This document shows, in pieces, positions 6,552 to 14,736 of a stretch of 53,324 nucleotides of DNA (positions within the stretch are counted from its first letter, which is position 1; each line of letters begins with the position of its first letter). The DNA comes from a virus. The notes under the pieces are model-generated. The model was not told the origin of the DNA. It ran no database searches and saw nothing but the letters and a program-made list of their open reading frames with translations. Location: positions 1 through 53,324 of IMG/VR virus record IMGVR_UViG_3300035670_000280; one strand, given 5' to 3'. A program made the translations under genes and the position numbers.

Positions 6552-7133
6552 TCAGTTGGTGTCGGCCTTGAAGGGGTCGCCGCCTTCGAGGAGGCGGTTG
6601 ATGTCGAAGCCGGCGGAGCGGGATTCCTCCCAGGCTTCGGCAATGGCCTTGTCGGCGCCCTTTTTGCGGGGGACGGGGGTGAGCTTGTATTCGGTGTTGA
6701 GGCCGCTGCCCTCCTTACCGAGCAGGAAGTCGATGGCCAGGATGTCGGAGTAGTCCTCCATCTGACTTACCGCGTCGAGTTCGCGGATGATCGACTTTTG
6801 GCTGAGCTGCAGGACTTGGACCTGGGCCGCCTCGAAGTTGTAGACGGGGAGGGCGAGGCAGAACTTGGTGGGTTCGACGCTGGTGCCCTCGCGGTTCATG
6901 CGGCGCTTGTAGTCACCGAATGCCAGCGCGATCTCGTCGGGGCTGGGCTCGGAGTCAAAGCGGAAGGGTTTGGCCTTGCCGTCGGGGCCTTCGCCCCAGC
7001 ACTCGTAGAACTCAAGGGGTTCTTCGGTGAGCAGGCAGAAGCGGACAGAGGAGCCGGCAGCGATTTTGCCGGGGTTCAGGTAGGCGCCACCGCCAGCGAC
7101 GGCGGCTTGAGCGTTCTTGGAAAGGAGTCCCAT
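6552..7133 (-). CDS. Single-stranded DNA-binding protein
   Basis: 193 aa. The middle (LALPVYNFEAAQVQVLQLSQ, then KSIIRELDAVSQMEDYSDI) and the following DTEYKLTPVP-like strand (NTEYKLTPVPRKK) match the OB-fold layout of gp32-like phage ssDNA-binding proteins, in which a 'PVYN..tg.v.vlelsq..i' block precedes 'l.teY.vtP'. The C terminus is partly acidic and flexible (EGGDPFKADTN), as in SSBs that recruit partners. It probably coats ssDNA at forks and assists the neighbouring nuclease. It is first in its unit, next to the origin-like region, with a strong terminator after it. Confidence 0.65.
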   Translation of the reverse strand: MGLLSKNAQAAVAGGGAYLNPGKIAAGSSVRFCLLTEEPLEFYECWGEGPDGKAKPFRFDSEPSPDEIALAFGDYKRRMNREGTSVEPTKFCLALPVYNFEAAQVQVLQLSQKSIIRELDAVSQMEDYSDILAIDFLLGKEGSGLNTEYKLTPVPRKKGADKAIAEAWEESRSAGFDINRLLEGGDPFKADTN

Positions 7134-7303
7134 AGGTGGTTGTGGGGTGTGGGTGCAGATGGCGGTGCCTTAGTGGCGGTGCCTGAGCGAGGTGCTGGCT
7201 GCCTAAGAAGCGTAGGCGAGCAAGGGGGAGCGGTCAATAGGCAGCGCAAACCTTGGGGTTGGACTTACGTGACACGTTTTGAGACTTAGGGGCAGAAGCG
7301 TGA

Positions 7304-7583
7304 ACCCGTGACTAACCCGTGAGTGGGGTTTTCACGGGTTTGGCGAACACAAGAACCTAGGCAGGAGAAGGGGTTTAGAGAGAAAAGAGAGTAAACCCGT
7401 GAACCCGTGAAGGTTTTTCCCGTAGCTCATCTGTCAGTCTCATCAGTCTCCCGCTCACCTGTCGATTTTTTTCCTTCCTACCCGTTCACGCGTCGCGGGT
7501 TCACGGGTTGCCTCACTCCCCTTGCGCTGCAGTCGATTTGCCTACTCACGGGTTGCCCTACCGACCCGTGACTTTTCACGGGT
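7304..7583. repeat. Nine ACCCGTGA/TCACGGGT octamers (iteron-like)
   Basis: Exact copies start at 7304, 7315, 7332, 7395, 7403, 7501, 7546, 7564 and 7576, in both orientations (five ACCCGTGA, four TCACGGGT). A near match (CCCGTTCACG) lies at 7481. Several are extended to AACCCGTGA or TTCACGGGTT. Clustered octamers in mixed orientation, next to replication genes, are the usual look of an origin bound by an initiator. The primase-helicase at 7969-10494 is the obvious candidate partner. Confidence 0.75.
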
Positions 7584-7608
7584 TGACAGCGCCGCTTTTT
7601 TGCTGCTA

Positions 7609-7724
7609 AGCTGCCGCGTGGCAGCTCGACACGAGCGCACGGGCTGACCTGCCAAACCGCCTGTCTCAGTTGAGACACATGAGACGGCCGCGATATGGCT
7701 GTGCTAAGCTGCCGCGTGGCAGCT
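7609..7724. repeat. Two copies of an 18-bp palindrome
   Basis: AGCTGCCGCGTGGCAGCT at 7609-7626 and again at 7707-7724, each preceded by GCTA. The arms AGCTGCC/GGCAGCT are perfect around GCGT. They sit between the octamers and the 24-bp array and could be dimer-binding sites or cruciform-forming DNA in the origin region. Confidence 0.8.
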
Positions 7725-7762
7725 GAGCGACACCGCAGCCAAGCCACCACGCAACAAAGCCC

Positions 7763-7914
7763 CTTAGCTGCGTAAGTGCCAAGGGGCTTAGCTGCGTAAG
7801 TGCCAAGGGGCTTAGCTGCGTAAGTGCCAAGGGGCTTAGCTGCGTAGGTGCCAAGGGGCTTAGCTGCGTAAGTGCCAAGGGCTTAGCTGCGTAAGTGCCA
7901 AGGGGCTTAGCTGT
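7763..7914. repeat. 24-bp tandem repeat, six copies plus a partial one
   Basis: The unit begins CTTAGCTGCGTAAGTGCCAA and ends GGGG. Copies start at 7763, 7787, 7811, 7835, 7859 (one G short) and 7882, and a decayed seventh begins at 7906. The inner word GTAAGTGC also forms the arm of the terminator at 6429-6462. The array ends about 55 bp from the primase-helicase stop. Confidence 0.9.
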
Positions 7915-7968
7915 GTGGGGCGTGGCGGCCTAGCTGCATGGCGGCTTAGCCGCGTGGGGCGTAGCCGC

Positions 7969-10494
7969 CTAGCTGCTTACCCAGCGGATTTGGTCACGGC
8001 GCACGGCGTTCACCAAGCGGCCTACCCCGTAGTCGCTTACGAGGCGTTCGAGCATTCCGCGTGCCTCGGCGCCGTTCTTGGCCCACTTCTTGATCACGAG
8101 GTCGCGGTGGGTAACGACGCCAGTGCCATTGGTCTCGGCAAAGTTGACGATCTTGACGACCCAGTGCGGGAGATCGCCGCCGCCGACCTGGGGAGCGAGC
8201 ACGTCGAACTGGCAGATGAAGTAGCGACAGAGGATGACGGCGCGTTCCATCACGGCGCGGTCGATTACGTCGCCCATGGGTTCGCCGGGGGCTTCGGCGG
8301 CATAGTCGAGGGCGTGGAGGAGGCCGGCGGTGCGAGCGAGGTAGCCACGCATCTTGCCCAAGAAGGCTGCGCGACTGGCGTAGGTGGCATCGGCCTCGGC
8401 GCTCCACTCATCACACACCTCAGCAAACAAGCTCCACGCCTCAGCGCTGAGCCTTACGACCTTCCGCTTACCGATTGACGTATCCAACTCGTAAATAAGT
8501 TGCTCAAGTTCCCGCGTGATTTCCACTTCACTCAGGTTCTGCTTAGGGAAGACGTATTCGGGGACGATCCAGAGGAAGCGGGCCCAGAAGCCGTCGCCGG
8601 ACTTGGCGGTGGCGTCGTCGCCGTGGAGGAGTTCGGTGAGCTTGTCTTGTTGGATGGCGCCAAAGACGTTGACGGCGGTGCGGTCCACCATGATGGGATC
8701 GCAGCCTTTGCGGACGATGTTGACAGAGCCGCCGCTCCACATGCTTAACCAGTGGGCGCGGTCGGAGTTGTTGCTGCGGTATTTGTCCATGTCGCCTATG
8801 AAGGCAGCCAGCTCGTCGTGGAAGCTCACCACGCCGTGGACGGTTTCACGCTCAAGCAGGGTGCATAGGCCTTCGAGGGTTGCGTCCATCACTACGCGCT
8901 GGCGTGGCAGTTCGGGTGGTTCCTCGCGGTCCTCCTTAGGTAGTGCCTTGTAGCGCATCAGCTCACGCTTGTAGGCACGTTGGTCGTTGGCGTCGAGGGT
9001 GAGCAGAGGGCCTAGGAACTGGTTGGCAACAGGCGTTTTCAGCGATGAGGCGGGGGCGACGGTGCCCATCCAGAAGACGAGGGGCTCGCGCCACCCCTCC
9101 TTGATCTGCACACGAAACCGCTTTCCAATTACGGCGCACATTGTTGTGATAAAGGGCGCGATGAGCGCAGTGTGGGCTACGGGGAAGGCTTCAGCACGCC
9201 CACCGAGTAGCTCTGCAATGCGGGGGTGGAAAACGGATTTCAAGGTCAGATGCGCTGCGGCAGACTTAGACCACTGCTTGAAACTACTATGACGCAATTC
9301 CCGCAGGAGTTCATCATCCTCGCTGTTGCGCTGCTCCTTACGAATCTCCCGTAGTACAGGCCACGGCCTGGACCACCCGTTGAATTCGGCAGTGTCGAAG
9401 ACGTGGTAGATGCGCTTATACGCGGCGCCTTGTCGGTCTTGGCTGCTGCGGCGGATGGCATCTGCCTGCTCCTCTAGGTTCCAGTGCTCCGTAGACCAAT
9501 TAGCACTCTCCGCAATACTTACCGCCTGCTTAGCTCCGAATTCGTTGACTATTGCGGCGTAGATTGTGAAGGCGGTTCCATAGGTGTTGCTGCCGGGTTC
9601 TAGGCGCTGAGGGCAGTAGGTGAGGGCGGCTGTTACAGTGCGGACCTTTTCATCGTGAGTTAGGGCGCTGTAGTGGAGGCCGGCTGGGCGGTATTCGTTG
9701 TCGTAGGCCTCTTGGGCGGCGACGAAGGCGGCGTAGGCCGAGGCGTCGATGTCGCGCTCAGGTAAGGGGGAGGCGGTGCGCGGAGCTTCAGTGCGGGGGA
9801 GGGCCTTACCGACGTGGGCGCGTGCCGAAGCGCTGAGCAGACCGCTGCGCTGTTGAGCCCACTTAGGGGGTTGGGGTGTCGTGGTGCCGGGACTAAGTAG
9901 AGCGAGGAGCTGAGCTAGGGGAAAGCGCTCGCCTGTGGCGCTGATTACGCGGCTTAGTTCGCCGGTTTCGGGGTGGGTGCCCCCGGCGAGGCGCATGACA
10001 CGGGCAGGGTTGCAAAGCTTTTCGTCGAGCTGGACACCGGGAACAGTGGCTTTGACATGCGCGAAGAGGGCTTTCTGGCCTTGGCGGAACTCGATGCCGC
10101 TGCAGGGCGTTTCAAGGATCCAGTAGTTGTGGACCGACTTACCGCCTGTCCACACCTGCAGTGAGGGGTGGGGGAGGCCGGCGGTTTCCCATTGGCTGCG
10201 CTTGTGGTCGAGGTCAGTATCGGGATTGTCGTCCTCGTAGAAGAGGGCACGGCAGAAGGCGATCTCGGCGTTCTTGGTGCCGCCGTGGTTAGGGATGTAG
10301 CCAAAGCCGTAGCCGGGCAGAGCGGCCACGCGCCGTTCAATGGCCTCGCGGTTGAGGGCGCCGCTTACGTGGATGTGCTCGCAGGGCAGGCCCTCGCGGT
10401 TGTGCTTGGGCGGGAACAGGGCAAGCACAAAACCCTCATCAGCACTGATGCCCAGGTGGGTGAGCTGCTTTTCGGCTTGGGACCAATCCACCAT
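7969..10494 (-). CDS. Primase-helicase (AEP-like primase plus DUF3987 ATPase)
   Basis: 841 aa from ATG at 10494; in-frame GTG (10518, 10536) and TTG (10545) starts could add up to 17 residues. The N-terminal third looks like an archaeo-eukaryotic-type primase: an FYEDDN acidic motif, WTGGKSVHNYW (the G-x-H motif) and LDEKLCNPARVMRLAGGTH. The central part matches DUF3987-type phage helicases: GTVAPASSLKTP in the P-loop place (the usual GK pair reads LK), MDATLEGLCTLL, then VVSFHDELAAFIGDMDKY as Walker B. It would unwind and prime the phage fork. It borders the iteron region and diverges from the RHH and polymerase genes. Confidence 0.8.
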   Translation of the reverse strand: MVDWSQAEKQLTHLGISADEGFVLALFPPKHNREGLPCEHIHVSGALNREAIERRVAALPGYGFGYIPNHGGTKNAEIAFCRALFYEDDNPDTDLDHKRSQWETAGLPHPSLQVWTGGKSVHNYWILETPCSGIEFRQGQKALFAHVKATVPGVQLDEKLCNPARVMRLAGGTHPETGELSRVISATGERFPLAQLLALLSPGTTTPQPPKWAQQRSGLLSASARAHVGKALPRTEAPRTASPLPERDIDASAYAAFVAAQEAYDNEYRPAGLHYSALTHDEKVRTVTAALTYCPQRLEPGSNTYGTAFTIYAAIVNEFGAKQAVSIAESANWSTEHWNLEEQADAIRRSSQDRQGAAYKRIYHVFDTAEFNGWSRPWPVLREIRKEQRNSEDDELLRELRHSSFKQWSKSAAAHLTLKSVFHPRIAELLGGRAEAFPVAHTALIAPFITTMCAVIGKRFRVQIKEGWREPLVFWMGTVAPASSLKTPVANQFLGPLLTLDANDQRAYKRELMRYKALPKEDREEPPELPRQRVVMDATLEGLCTLLERETVHGVVSFHDELAAFIGDMDKYRSNNSDRAHWLSMWSGGSVNIVRKGCDPIMVDRTAVNVFGAIQQDKLTELLHGDDATAKSGDGFWARFLWIVPEYVFPKQNLSEVEITRELEQLIYELDTSIGKRKVVRLSAEAWSLFAEVCDEWSAEADATYASRAAFLGKMRGYLARTAGLLHALDYAAEAPGEPMGDVIDRAVMERAVILCRYFICQFDVLAPQVGGGDLPHWVVKIVNFAETNGTGVVTHRDLVIKKWAKNGAEARGMLERLVSDYGVGRLVNAVRRDQIRWVSS

Positions 10495-10583
10495 GGGACG
10501 CTTAGGGGGTTCGCTCACCGTACTGGGAGTTGCCACGACTCGCAATGGGTTGTAGGGTAGGCCGGTAGCGATCTCACTTCAGA

Positions 10584-10760
10584 GTGTCCCCCGTCAAACG
10601 GACCCGAATCCAGGCTTACTTGGATCAGGAGCTTGCTGAGCTGGTAAGGCGACGCGCTGCGTCGAACGACAGGTCGGCAAGCAGGGAGATCACGAGACTC
10701 GTGCGTCTAGGTCTTGAGGCGGATAAGTCCGGGCCTTGGTCCGATGACCTAGACGACTAG
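10584..10760 (+). CDS. Ribbon-helix-helix (Arc/CopG-type) DNA-binding protein
   Basis: 58 aa from GTG at 10584. MSPVKRTRIQAYLDQELAEL gives the short beta strand (KRTRIQAYL) and first helix; the second helix follows after RAASNDRSASREITRLVRLG. This is the classical RHH pattern: strand, helix A, turn, helix B, about 45 residues. It would bind as a dimer to short palindromes. It is the first plus-strand gene, 90 bp from the divergent primase-helicase start and 36 bp before DNA polymerase, so it is well placed to control both arms. The GTG start and small size hide it from simple ORF lists. Confidence 0.8.
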   Translation: MSPVKRTRIQAYLDQELAELVRRRAASNDRSASREITRLVRLGLEADKSGPWSDDLDD

Positions 10761-10796
10761 GCTACTGCGTTCTAAGTAACTTCTTTTCTGCAATTC

Positions 10797-12647
10797 ATGG
10801 ACCTTTTGTTTGGTTTGGAGAATCTGTGTTGTCTAGATGCGGCGCAGATCATTGCATTTGATACAGAAACCACTGGCTTAGCACCGGTTTACGGTGGTTT
10901 GCGGCTTATGCAGATGACGGCAGAGGGGTGTCCTGTTGTCGTTGTTGATCTGTGGGAGCTGGATGAGCAGGGGCTGGACACGCTGCGGGAATGGTGTGCA
11001 GCTAAGCACCGTGTCTGGGTCGCGCATAATGCCACGTTTGATTTGGGCTGGTTACAGGAGCACCGGATTGATCTGGCGGGAGATGTGCATTGCACGATGC
11101 TTGCTTCACGGCTATGCACCAATGGCGAGATCAATCTGCGGCATGGCTTGGCCCCTGTCGCAGAGCGCTTGCTCAAGATTGAGTTGAGCAAGGAGCAGCA
11201 AGCATCTGATTGGTCTGCTGCGGTACTTAGCGCTGAGCAAATCACCTATGCCGCTAAGGATGTGGAGGTGCTGATGCAGCTCTATCCTCTGCTTATGCAA
11301 CGGCTGCAGAAAGGCGAGCTGCTTAAGGCTTATGCGATTGAGTGCGCCGCGCTGCGGCCTATTGCGCACATGCAGCGCACAGGGCTTCCGTTTAATAAGC
11401 AGAAATTGTTGGATCTGCAGGCTGATTATGAAAAGCAGATTGCTGAGCTGGGTGTGCAGTTTGTTGAAAAGCTAGATGCAGCATTGCCGGAAGGCGATAA
11501 GCTGCCGCGTGATGAGGATGGCAGCTTCAACCTACGGGCTAAGGCGGAAGGGTCGGTAAGGCTTGGTACCAAGCGCCTAGCGGGTTTCAACCTCAACTCA
11601 CCTAAGCAGTTGGTGGAGAAGTTCACGGTTTTGCTTGGTACTGCTCCCGTTGAGGAGAAGACAAATAGGCCTAGCGCTAGTACGGCTGCTCTGCGGTCCT
11701 ATGCTGCGGATCACGAGGTTATTCAGATTTATCTGGCGTGGAAGAAAGCGGAGAAGCGTAGGCAGATGGTGTGCGCTCTACTTGAGCATCAGCAGGAGGA
11801 TGGATTTATTCGTGCTGGGTATATGCAGCTGGGGGCAGATACAGGTCGCATGAGCTGTAGGAATCCGAACCTTCAGCAAGTGCCTCGGGATAAGGGGTTC
11901 AGGGCTGCTGCTGAAGCCCCAGAGGGGTGGAGCTTTGTGGTGTGTGATTTCGGGCAGATGGAACTCCGCCTAGCTGCAGCGATTAGCAAGGATCAGCGGA
12001 TGATTAAAGCGTTTCAGGATGGAGAGGATCTGCATACGATTACGGCTGCGGCTATTTATGGGCAGCCGGTTGAGGACACCGCAGAGATGAAGCAGCGTAG
12101 GCAGGTAGCTAAGTCTGCTAATTTTGGTCTTTTGTTTGGTTCTGGGGCTAAGGGGTTGCGTAATTATGCTGGTGCGATGGGAATTACTATGGATATTGAG
12201 GAAGCCGACCAGATCCGCAACACTTTCAGAGACACTTATGTAGGTATCACTAAGTGGCAGATGTGTAATGCGCGTGAGGCTGATGATACTCAGCATGACA
12301 GGTGGGCTCAGGTAAGAGTTCCGGTGAGTGGGATGCGGAGGTATTTGCCCGGTGATCTCAACCGGCTTACGACGCGGTGTAATACGCCGGTGCAAGGAGC
12401 AGGTGCAGCTGTGCTTAAGGTGGCGCTTGCGTCGCTGTGGAGAGAGCTGTGTGCTGCTGGTGAGGACACTGCACGCTTAGCTGCTGTGGTACATGATGAA
12501 GTGGTGCTACTTGTACGCGAAGGCTTAGAGGAAAAGTGGCTGCTTACATTGCAGCGGTGTATGGAGGACGCTGAGGCTATGTGGCTTGGCGATATTCCTG
12601 CGCTGGCGGAGGGCGCCTACGGGAAGACCTGGGCTGACGCAAAGTAG
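10797..12647 (+). CDS. DNA polymerase, family A, with 3'-5' exonuclease
   Basis: 616 aa. Exonuclease: FDTETTG (Exo I, D22 and E24), VAHNATFDLGW (Exo II), YAAKDVEVL (Exo III). Polymerase: VVCDFGQMELRLAA (motif A, near residue 384), RRQVAKSANFGLLFG (O-helix, motif B, about 434-448) and VVHDEVVLLV (motif C, near 563). There is no 5'-3' exonuclease domain, as usual for phage replicative Pol A. The O-helix residue equivalent to E. coli Phe762 is Phe; published surveys link Phe or Tyr there to virulent phages and Leu to temperate ones. It is the replicative enzyme, expressed right after the RHH gene; no Shine-Dalgarno is seen before the ATG. Confidence 0.96.
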   Translation: MDLLFGLENLCCLDAAQIIAFDTETTGLAPVYGGLRLMQMTAEGCPVVVVDLWELDEQGLDTLREWCAAKHRVWVAHNATFDLGWLQEHRIDLAGDVHCTMLASRLCTNGEINLRHGLAPVAERLLKIELSKEQQASDWSAAVLSAEQITYAAKDVEVLMQLYPLLMQRLQKGELLKAYAIECAALRPIAHMQRTGLPFNKQKLLDLQADYEKQIAELGVQFVEKLDAALPEGDKLPRDEDGSFNLRAKAEGSVRLGTKRLAGFNLNSPKQLVEKFTVLLGTAPVEEKTNRPSASTAALRSYAADHEVIQIYLAWKKAEKRRQMVCALLEHQQEDGFIRAGYMQLGADTGRMSCRNPNLQQVPRDKGFRAAAEAPEGWSFVVCDFGQMELRLAAAISKDQRMIKAFQDGEDLHTITAAAIYGQPVEDTAEMKQRRQVAKSANFGLLFGSGAKGLRNYAGAMGITMDIEEADQIRNTFRDTYVGITKWQMCNAREADDTQHDRWAQVRVPVSGMRRYLPGDLNRLTTRCNTPVQGAGAAVLKVALASLWRELCAAGEDTARLAAVVHDEVVLLVREGLEEKWLLTLQRCMEDAEAMWLGDIPALAEGAYGKTWADAK

Positions 12648-12657
12648 CAGAGGCGTG

Positions 12658-12698
12658 GTATTGGTAGGTATTGGCGTTTACGCTGTACTTACCAATAC
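12658..12698. promoter_or_regulatory. 9-bp inverted repeat after the polymerase gene
   Basis: GTATTGGTA (12658-12666) and TACCAATAC (12690-12698) are perfect inverted arms about 23 bp apart. The space contains a second short hairpin (GCGTTTACGC). No T run follows, so this is either an operator for a dimeric regulator or an RNA hairpin between the polymerase gene and the next small gene. Confidence 0.55.
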
Positions 12699-12730
12699 TT
12701 CGCAGCTTGGTGCGTACGGGACGCGAAATT

Positions 12731-12910
12731 ATGGTTGCGTGGCTGCGCGATGAGATCCGGCAAGCCAGTGTGGCGGATCTGCAGAGGGCTGCTGAGTTCC
12801 TGGAGTTTGCGCGGCAGGTCCGTAAGGGGTGTGCTAGGCAGCGTGGCCGAGCGCGTAGGCAGCAAAGTAATGCGTGGCGCAAGTATGTGGATTCTGATTT
12901 GCGTTGGTAG
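12731..12910 (+). CDS. Small basic protein, 59 aa
   Basis: 59 aa from ATG at 12731 (MVAWLRDEIRQASVADLQRA); a TTG at 12671 could extend it. It is mainly helical, with a strongly basic second half (RQRGRARRQQ). The charge suggests nucleic-acid binding. The family is unknown. Confidence 0.5.
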   Translation: MVAWLRDEIRQASVADLQRAAEFLEFARQVRKGCARQRGRARRQQSNAWRKYVDSDLRW

Positions 12911-12981
12911 TGTCGCCTGCGCTTGACGCTTGATTGGATTCCGTGTAAGCTTTTGCTTTCCATGCGTTTTACGCACAGCTT

Positions 12982-13317
12982 ATGACTTTCCCGGTTCTTT
13001 CAGCTGCGGAAGTGCCCGCACGCGCAACAAGGACATCTAAGACCACACCGTTGCGCACTGCCTTGGCTGCGCTCCAGATTGGAGAGGCCATCGAGGTGGA
13101 TTACGATTCACACGATCCTGAGGCGGGCTACAGGCCTACGACCATCAGCCAGATCGCCGGTACAATGACGGCGCGTTCCAGTGATGTGAAGTTCTCGGTG
13201 CGCAGAAAGGCTGATGGCACTGGGTGTTATCTGATTGCTGGTCCGAAGCCGGAGCCCGGTGCTCCTAAGCGTGGCCGCAAGCCCAAAGCGGCTAAGGCTG
13301 AGCTAGAAGCAGTTTGA
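12982..13317 (+). CDS. Putative DNA-binding protein with AT-hook-like tail
   Basis: 111 aa, ATG after ACGCACAGCTT. The C terminus holds PKRGRKPKAAKAE, an AT-hook core (RGRKP). The central part (LQIGEAIEVDYDSHDP, then ISQIAGTMTARSSDVKFSVR) looks like a small beta-rich domain; similar small proteins occur in phages and plasmids without known function. An architectural role on phage DNA is possible. It is followed by a strong hairpin. Confidence 0.6.
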   Translation: MTFPVLSAAEVPARATRTSKTTPLRTALAALQIGEAIEVDYDSHDPEAGYRPTTISQIAGTMTARSSDVKFSVRRKADGTGCYLIAGPKPEPGAPKRGRKPKAAKAELEAV

Positions 13318-13328
13318 CCGCAATGCTG

Positions 13329-13354
13329 GCTGCGCTTGGTTTGCCAGGCGCAGC
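13329..13354 (+). terminator. Strong intergenic hairpin without T run
   Basis: GCTGCGC (13329-13335) pairs with GCGCAGC (13348-13354), and TTGG/CCAG extends the stem around loop TTTG, so 11 bp in all with one G-U. It begins 11 nt after the stop of the AT-hook gene. Without a T run it may be an mRNA-stabilising hairpin or a weak terminator. Confidence 0.6.
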
Positions 13355-13379
13355 TACTACTTACTAAGTTTCTGAGATT

Positions 13380-13823
13380 ATGCTTAAGTTTTTCAGTAAT
13401 GTTTTGTCTGTTGAGGTCGAGTTTGAGCGGATTGGGAGCCTGACGAAGCATGAGTTGGAGGTCTTCCATGATGAGCTGTCCGAGATGGTTACAACACTTA
13501 ACTCGGTGCTCACAGAGGCCAAGGCAAAGGAGCGGGCCAGTGGTGTGCCGTTGAATGGTGACTGGTTGCACCGTGTGAATACGAAGAAGCGTATCGCGCT
13601 TAAATTTGCTACAGAAGTGCATAGTTGCCTGCAGGGGGGCACGACGGTAGAGCAACGGTCTGAATACGACCGTATTTACAAGGCCCAATTACGTGCTATC
13701 CTCTTAGAGGAGTTCGGTGAAGCCGGGCTTCAGGAGCTAGAGCAGGAAGTGCTGGACAAGGCGCGAGCTGCGTACCAGACCTGGATCGACTCCACAAAGC
13801 AGCGCATGTGGTTTGTCCCTTAG
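13380..13823 (+). CDS. Hypothetical protein, 147 aa
   Basis: 147 aa, highly helical and charged, starting MLKFFSNVLSVEVEFERIGS. The second half (RAILLEEFGEAGLQELEQEV) suggests a coiled coil. No motif is recognised. It sits between the AT-hook protein and a 62-aa gene on the plus-strand arm, with no Shine-Dalgarno. Confidence 0.6.
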   Translation: MLKFFSNVLSVEVEFERIGSLTKHELEVFHDELSEMVTTLNSVLTEAKAKERASGVPLNGDWLHRVNTKKRIALKFATEVHSCLQGGTTVEQRSEYDRIYKAQLRAILLEEFGEAGLQELEQEVLDKARAAYQTWIDSTKQRMWFVP

Positions 13824-13863
13824 GCGCTGCGCACACACGCCCCATCTTGCAATCACTCGTCTT

Positions 13864-14052
13864 ATGACACCAGAACAGACAGTACACATGCTGCTAAGTG
13901 CAGCGCATTTTGGAGGAAGTTTTATGCGTAACATTGCACAAGCCGGGCTTGTAGCAGATCCTGTAAATCGACAGCGCTTAGTTGATGCTTTTCCTGAGTT
14001 GTGCGCAACTTATGGCCCGCATACCGCTTTGTATAGAGAGGACTTGGGCTGA
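13864..14052 (+). CDS. Small hypothetical protein, 62 aa
   Basis: 62 aa from ATG at 13864 (MTPEQTVHMLLSAAHFGGSF). A longer frame from 13813 is less likely because the ATG at 13864 has the CTTATG context shared by neighbours. Its TGA overlaps the next ATG (TGATG). It links the sparsely packed polymerase arm to the dense small-gene block. The function is unknown. Confidence 0.55.
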   Translation: MTPEQTVHMLLSAAHFGGSFMRNIAQAGLVADPVNRQRLVDAFPELCATYGPHTALYREDLG

Positions 14053-14528
14053 TGGACGACCTTGTACGCACCGATCGTCAGTGGCAAACACCGGCACATG
14101 GGGATCCTTTAGCTGCAATTCTGGAGCTGCGCGCTCGCGTGGAGGCGCTAGAAGCTACTCGGCGCCCCGCTTCAAAGGTCCACGAAATCAGCGAACCTCT
14201 GCAGCTCACGCCGGAGCAAGCGCAGCAGGTGAGGGATCTGCTTGCGCCCAACTCCAAACCAACTCCTAATCTCAGTCAAATTAGGAGTTCGCTGCAGCTA
14301 ACCCCGGAGCAAGAAACGGAAATCGCCGCGCTGCTGCGGCCTGACCATTTTGGTCAGGCCAACAAAATGGTCGCCGGCTCGCTGGTGGAGCGATTGATGG
14401 ATCTGTTCGGTCACCAGGGGGCCGGCGCATCCCGCGCCGCGATCCGCGAGGTGGCGGCGTGGTTGCGGGAAGCCCACGGATGGGAACAAGGCGCCCAAGG
14501 GCTTGAGCGGGAGGCCGAGCGTGGCTGA
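14052..14528 (+). CDS. Cyanophage-type hypothetical protein, helical
   Basis: 158 aa. Two similar segments, LQLTPEQAQQVRDLLAP and LQLTPEQETEIAALLRP, form an internal repeat. The C-terminal part ASRAAIREVAAWLREAHGW resembles a motif I recall from Synechococcus and cyanophage small proteins. From here to 18.0 kb base composition and start signals change: genes overlap by 4-8 bases and CTAG words almost vanish. The function is unknown. Confidence 0.7.
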   Translation: MDDLVRTDRQWQTPAHGDPLAAILELRARVEALEATRRPASKVHEISEPLQLTPEQAQQVRDLLAPNSKPTPNLSQIRSSLQLTPEQETEIAALLRPDHFGQANKMVAGSLVERLMDLFGHQGAGASRAAIREVAAWLREAHGWEQGAQGLEREAERG

Positions 14529-14736
14529 CATCACCACCTACAAGCTCGATGCAGCCTTTGCGCCGCTGCGCGAGTTTGACCACCTCGCCAAGCCTGACGA
14601 CTTCATTGAGGTGTCGCTATGGCACAACGGTGAAGGCTTTGATGCTCACCTGAGCAGCCATGCCGAGCAAACCATCAGGCTCTCCTGGGGAGAGTTCAAG
14701 GCCCTGAAGAAACTCATTAAGGAGCTGGATCAATGA
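14521..14736 (+). CDS. Small hypothetical protein, 71 aa
   Basis: 71 aa from GTG at 14521 (MADITTYKLDAAFAPLREFD), preceded by GGGAGG six bases upstream, a true Shine-Dalgarno that decides the start. It overlaps the previous gene by 8 bases and the next by 4 (ATGA). The C terminus is a helix rich in Lys and Leu. The family is unknown. Confidence 0.7.
   Translation: MADITTYKLDAAFAPLREFDHLAKPDDFIEVSLWHNGEGFDAHLSSHAEQTIRLSWGEFKALKKLIKELDQ

Larger units (their letters stand above)
7134..7968. other. Long non-coding region, candidate replication origin
   Basis: 835 bp without a believable gene, between the SSB and primase-helicase genes (both minus strand). From left to right it holds GAGAC words, nine octamer repeats, an AT-rich patch (about 7462-7475, seven Ts in GATTTTTTTCC), two 18-bp palindromes and a 24-bp tandem array. 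The apparent open frames (7478-7750, 7666-7878) translate repeats. Confidence 0.6.

Noticed and set aside
7478-7878. Open frames of 70-90 codons in the origin-like region
   Set aside because: They are translations of the 24-bp array and octamers (repeated LTQLSPLA), so not genes.
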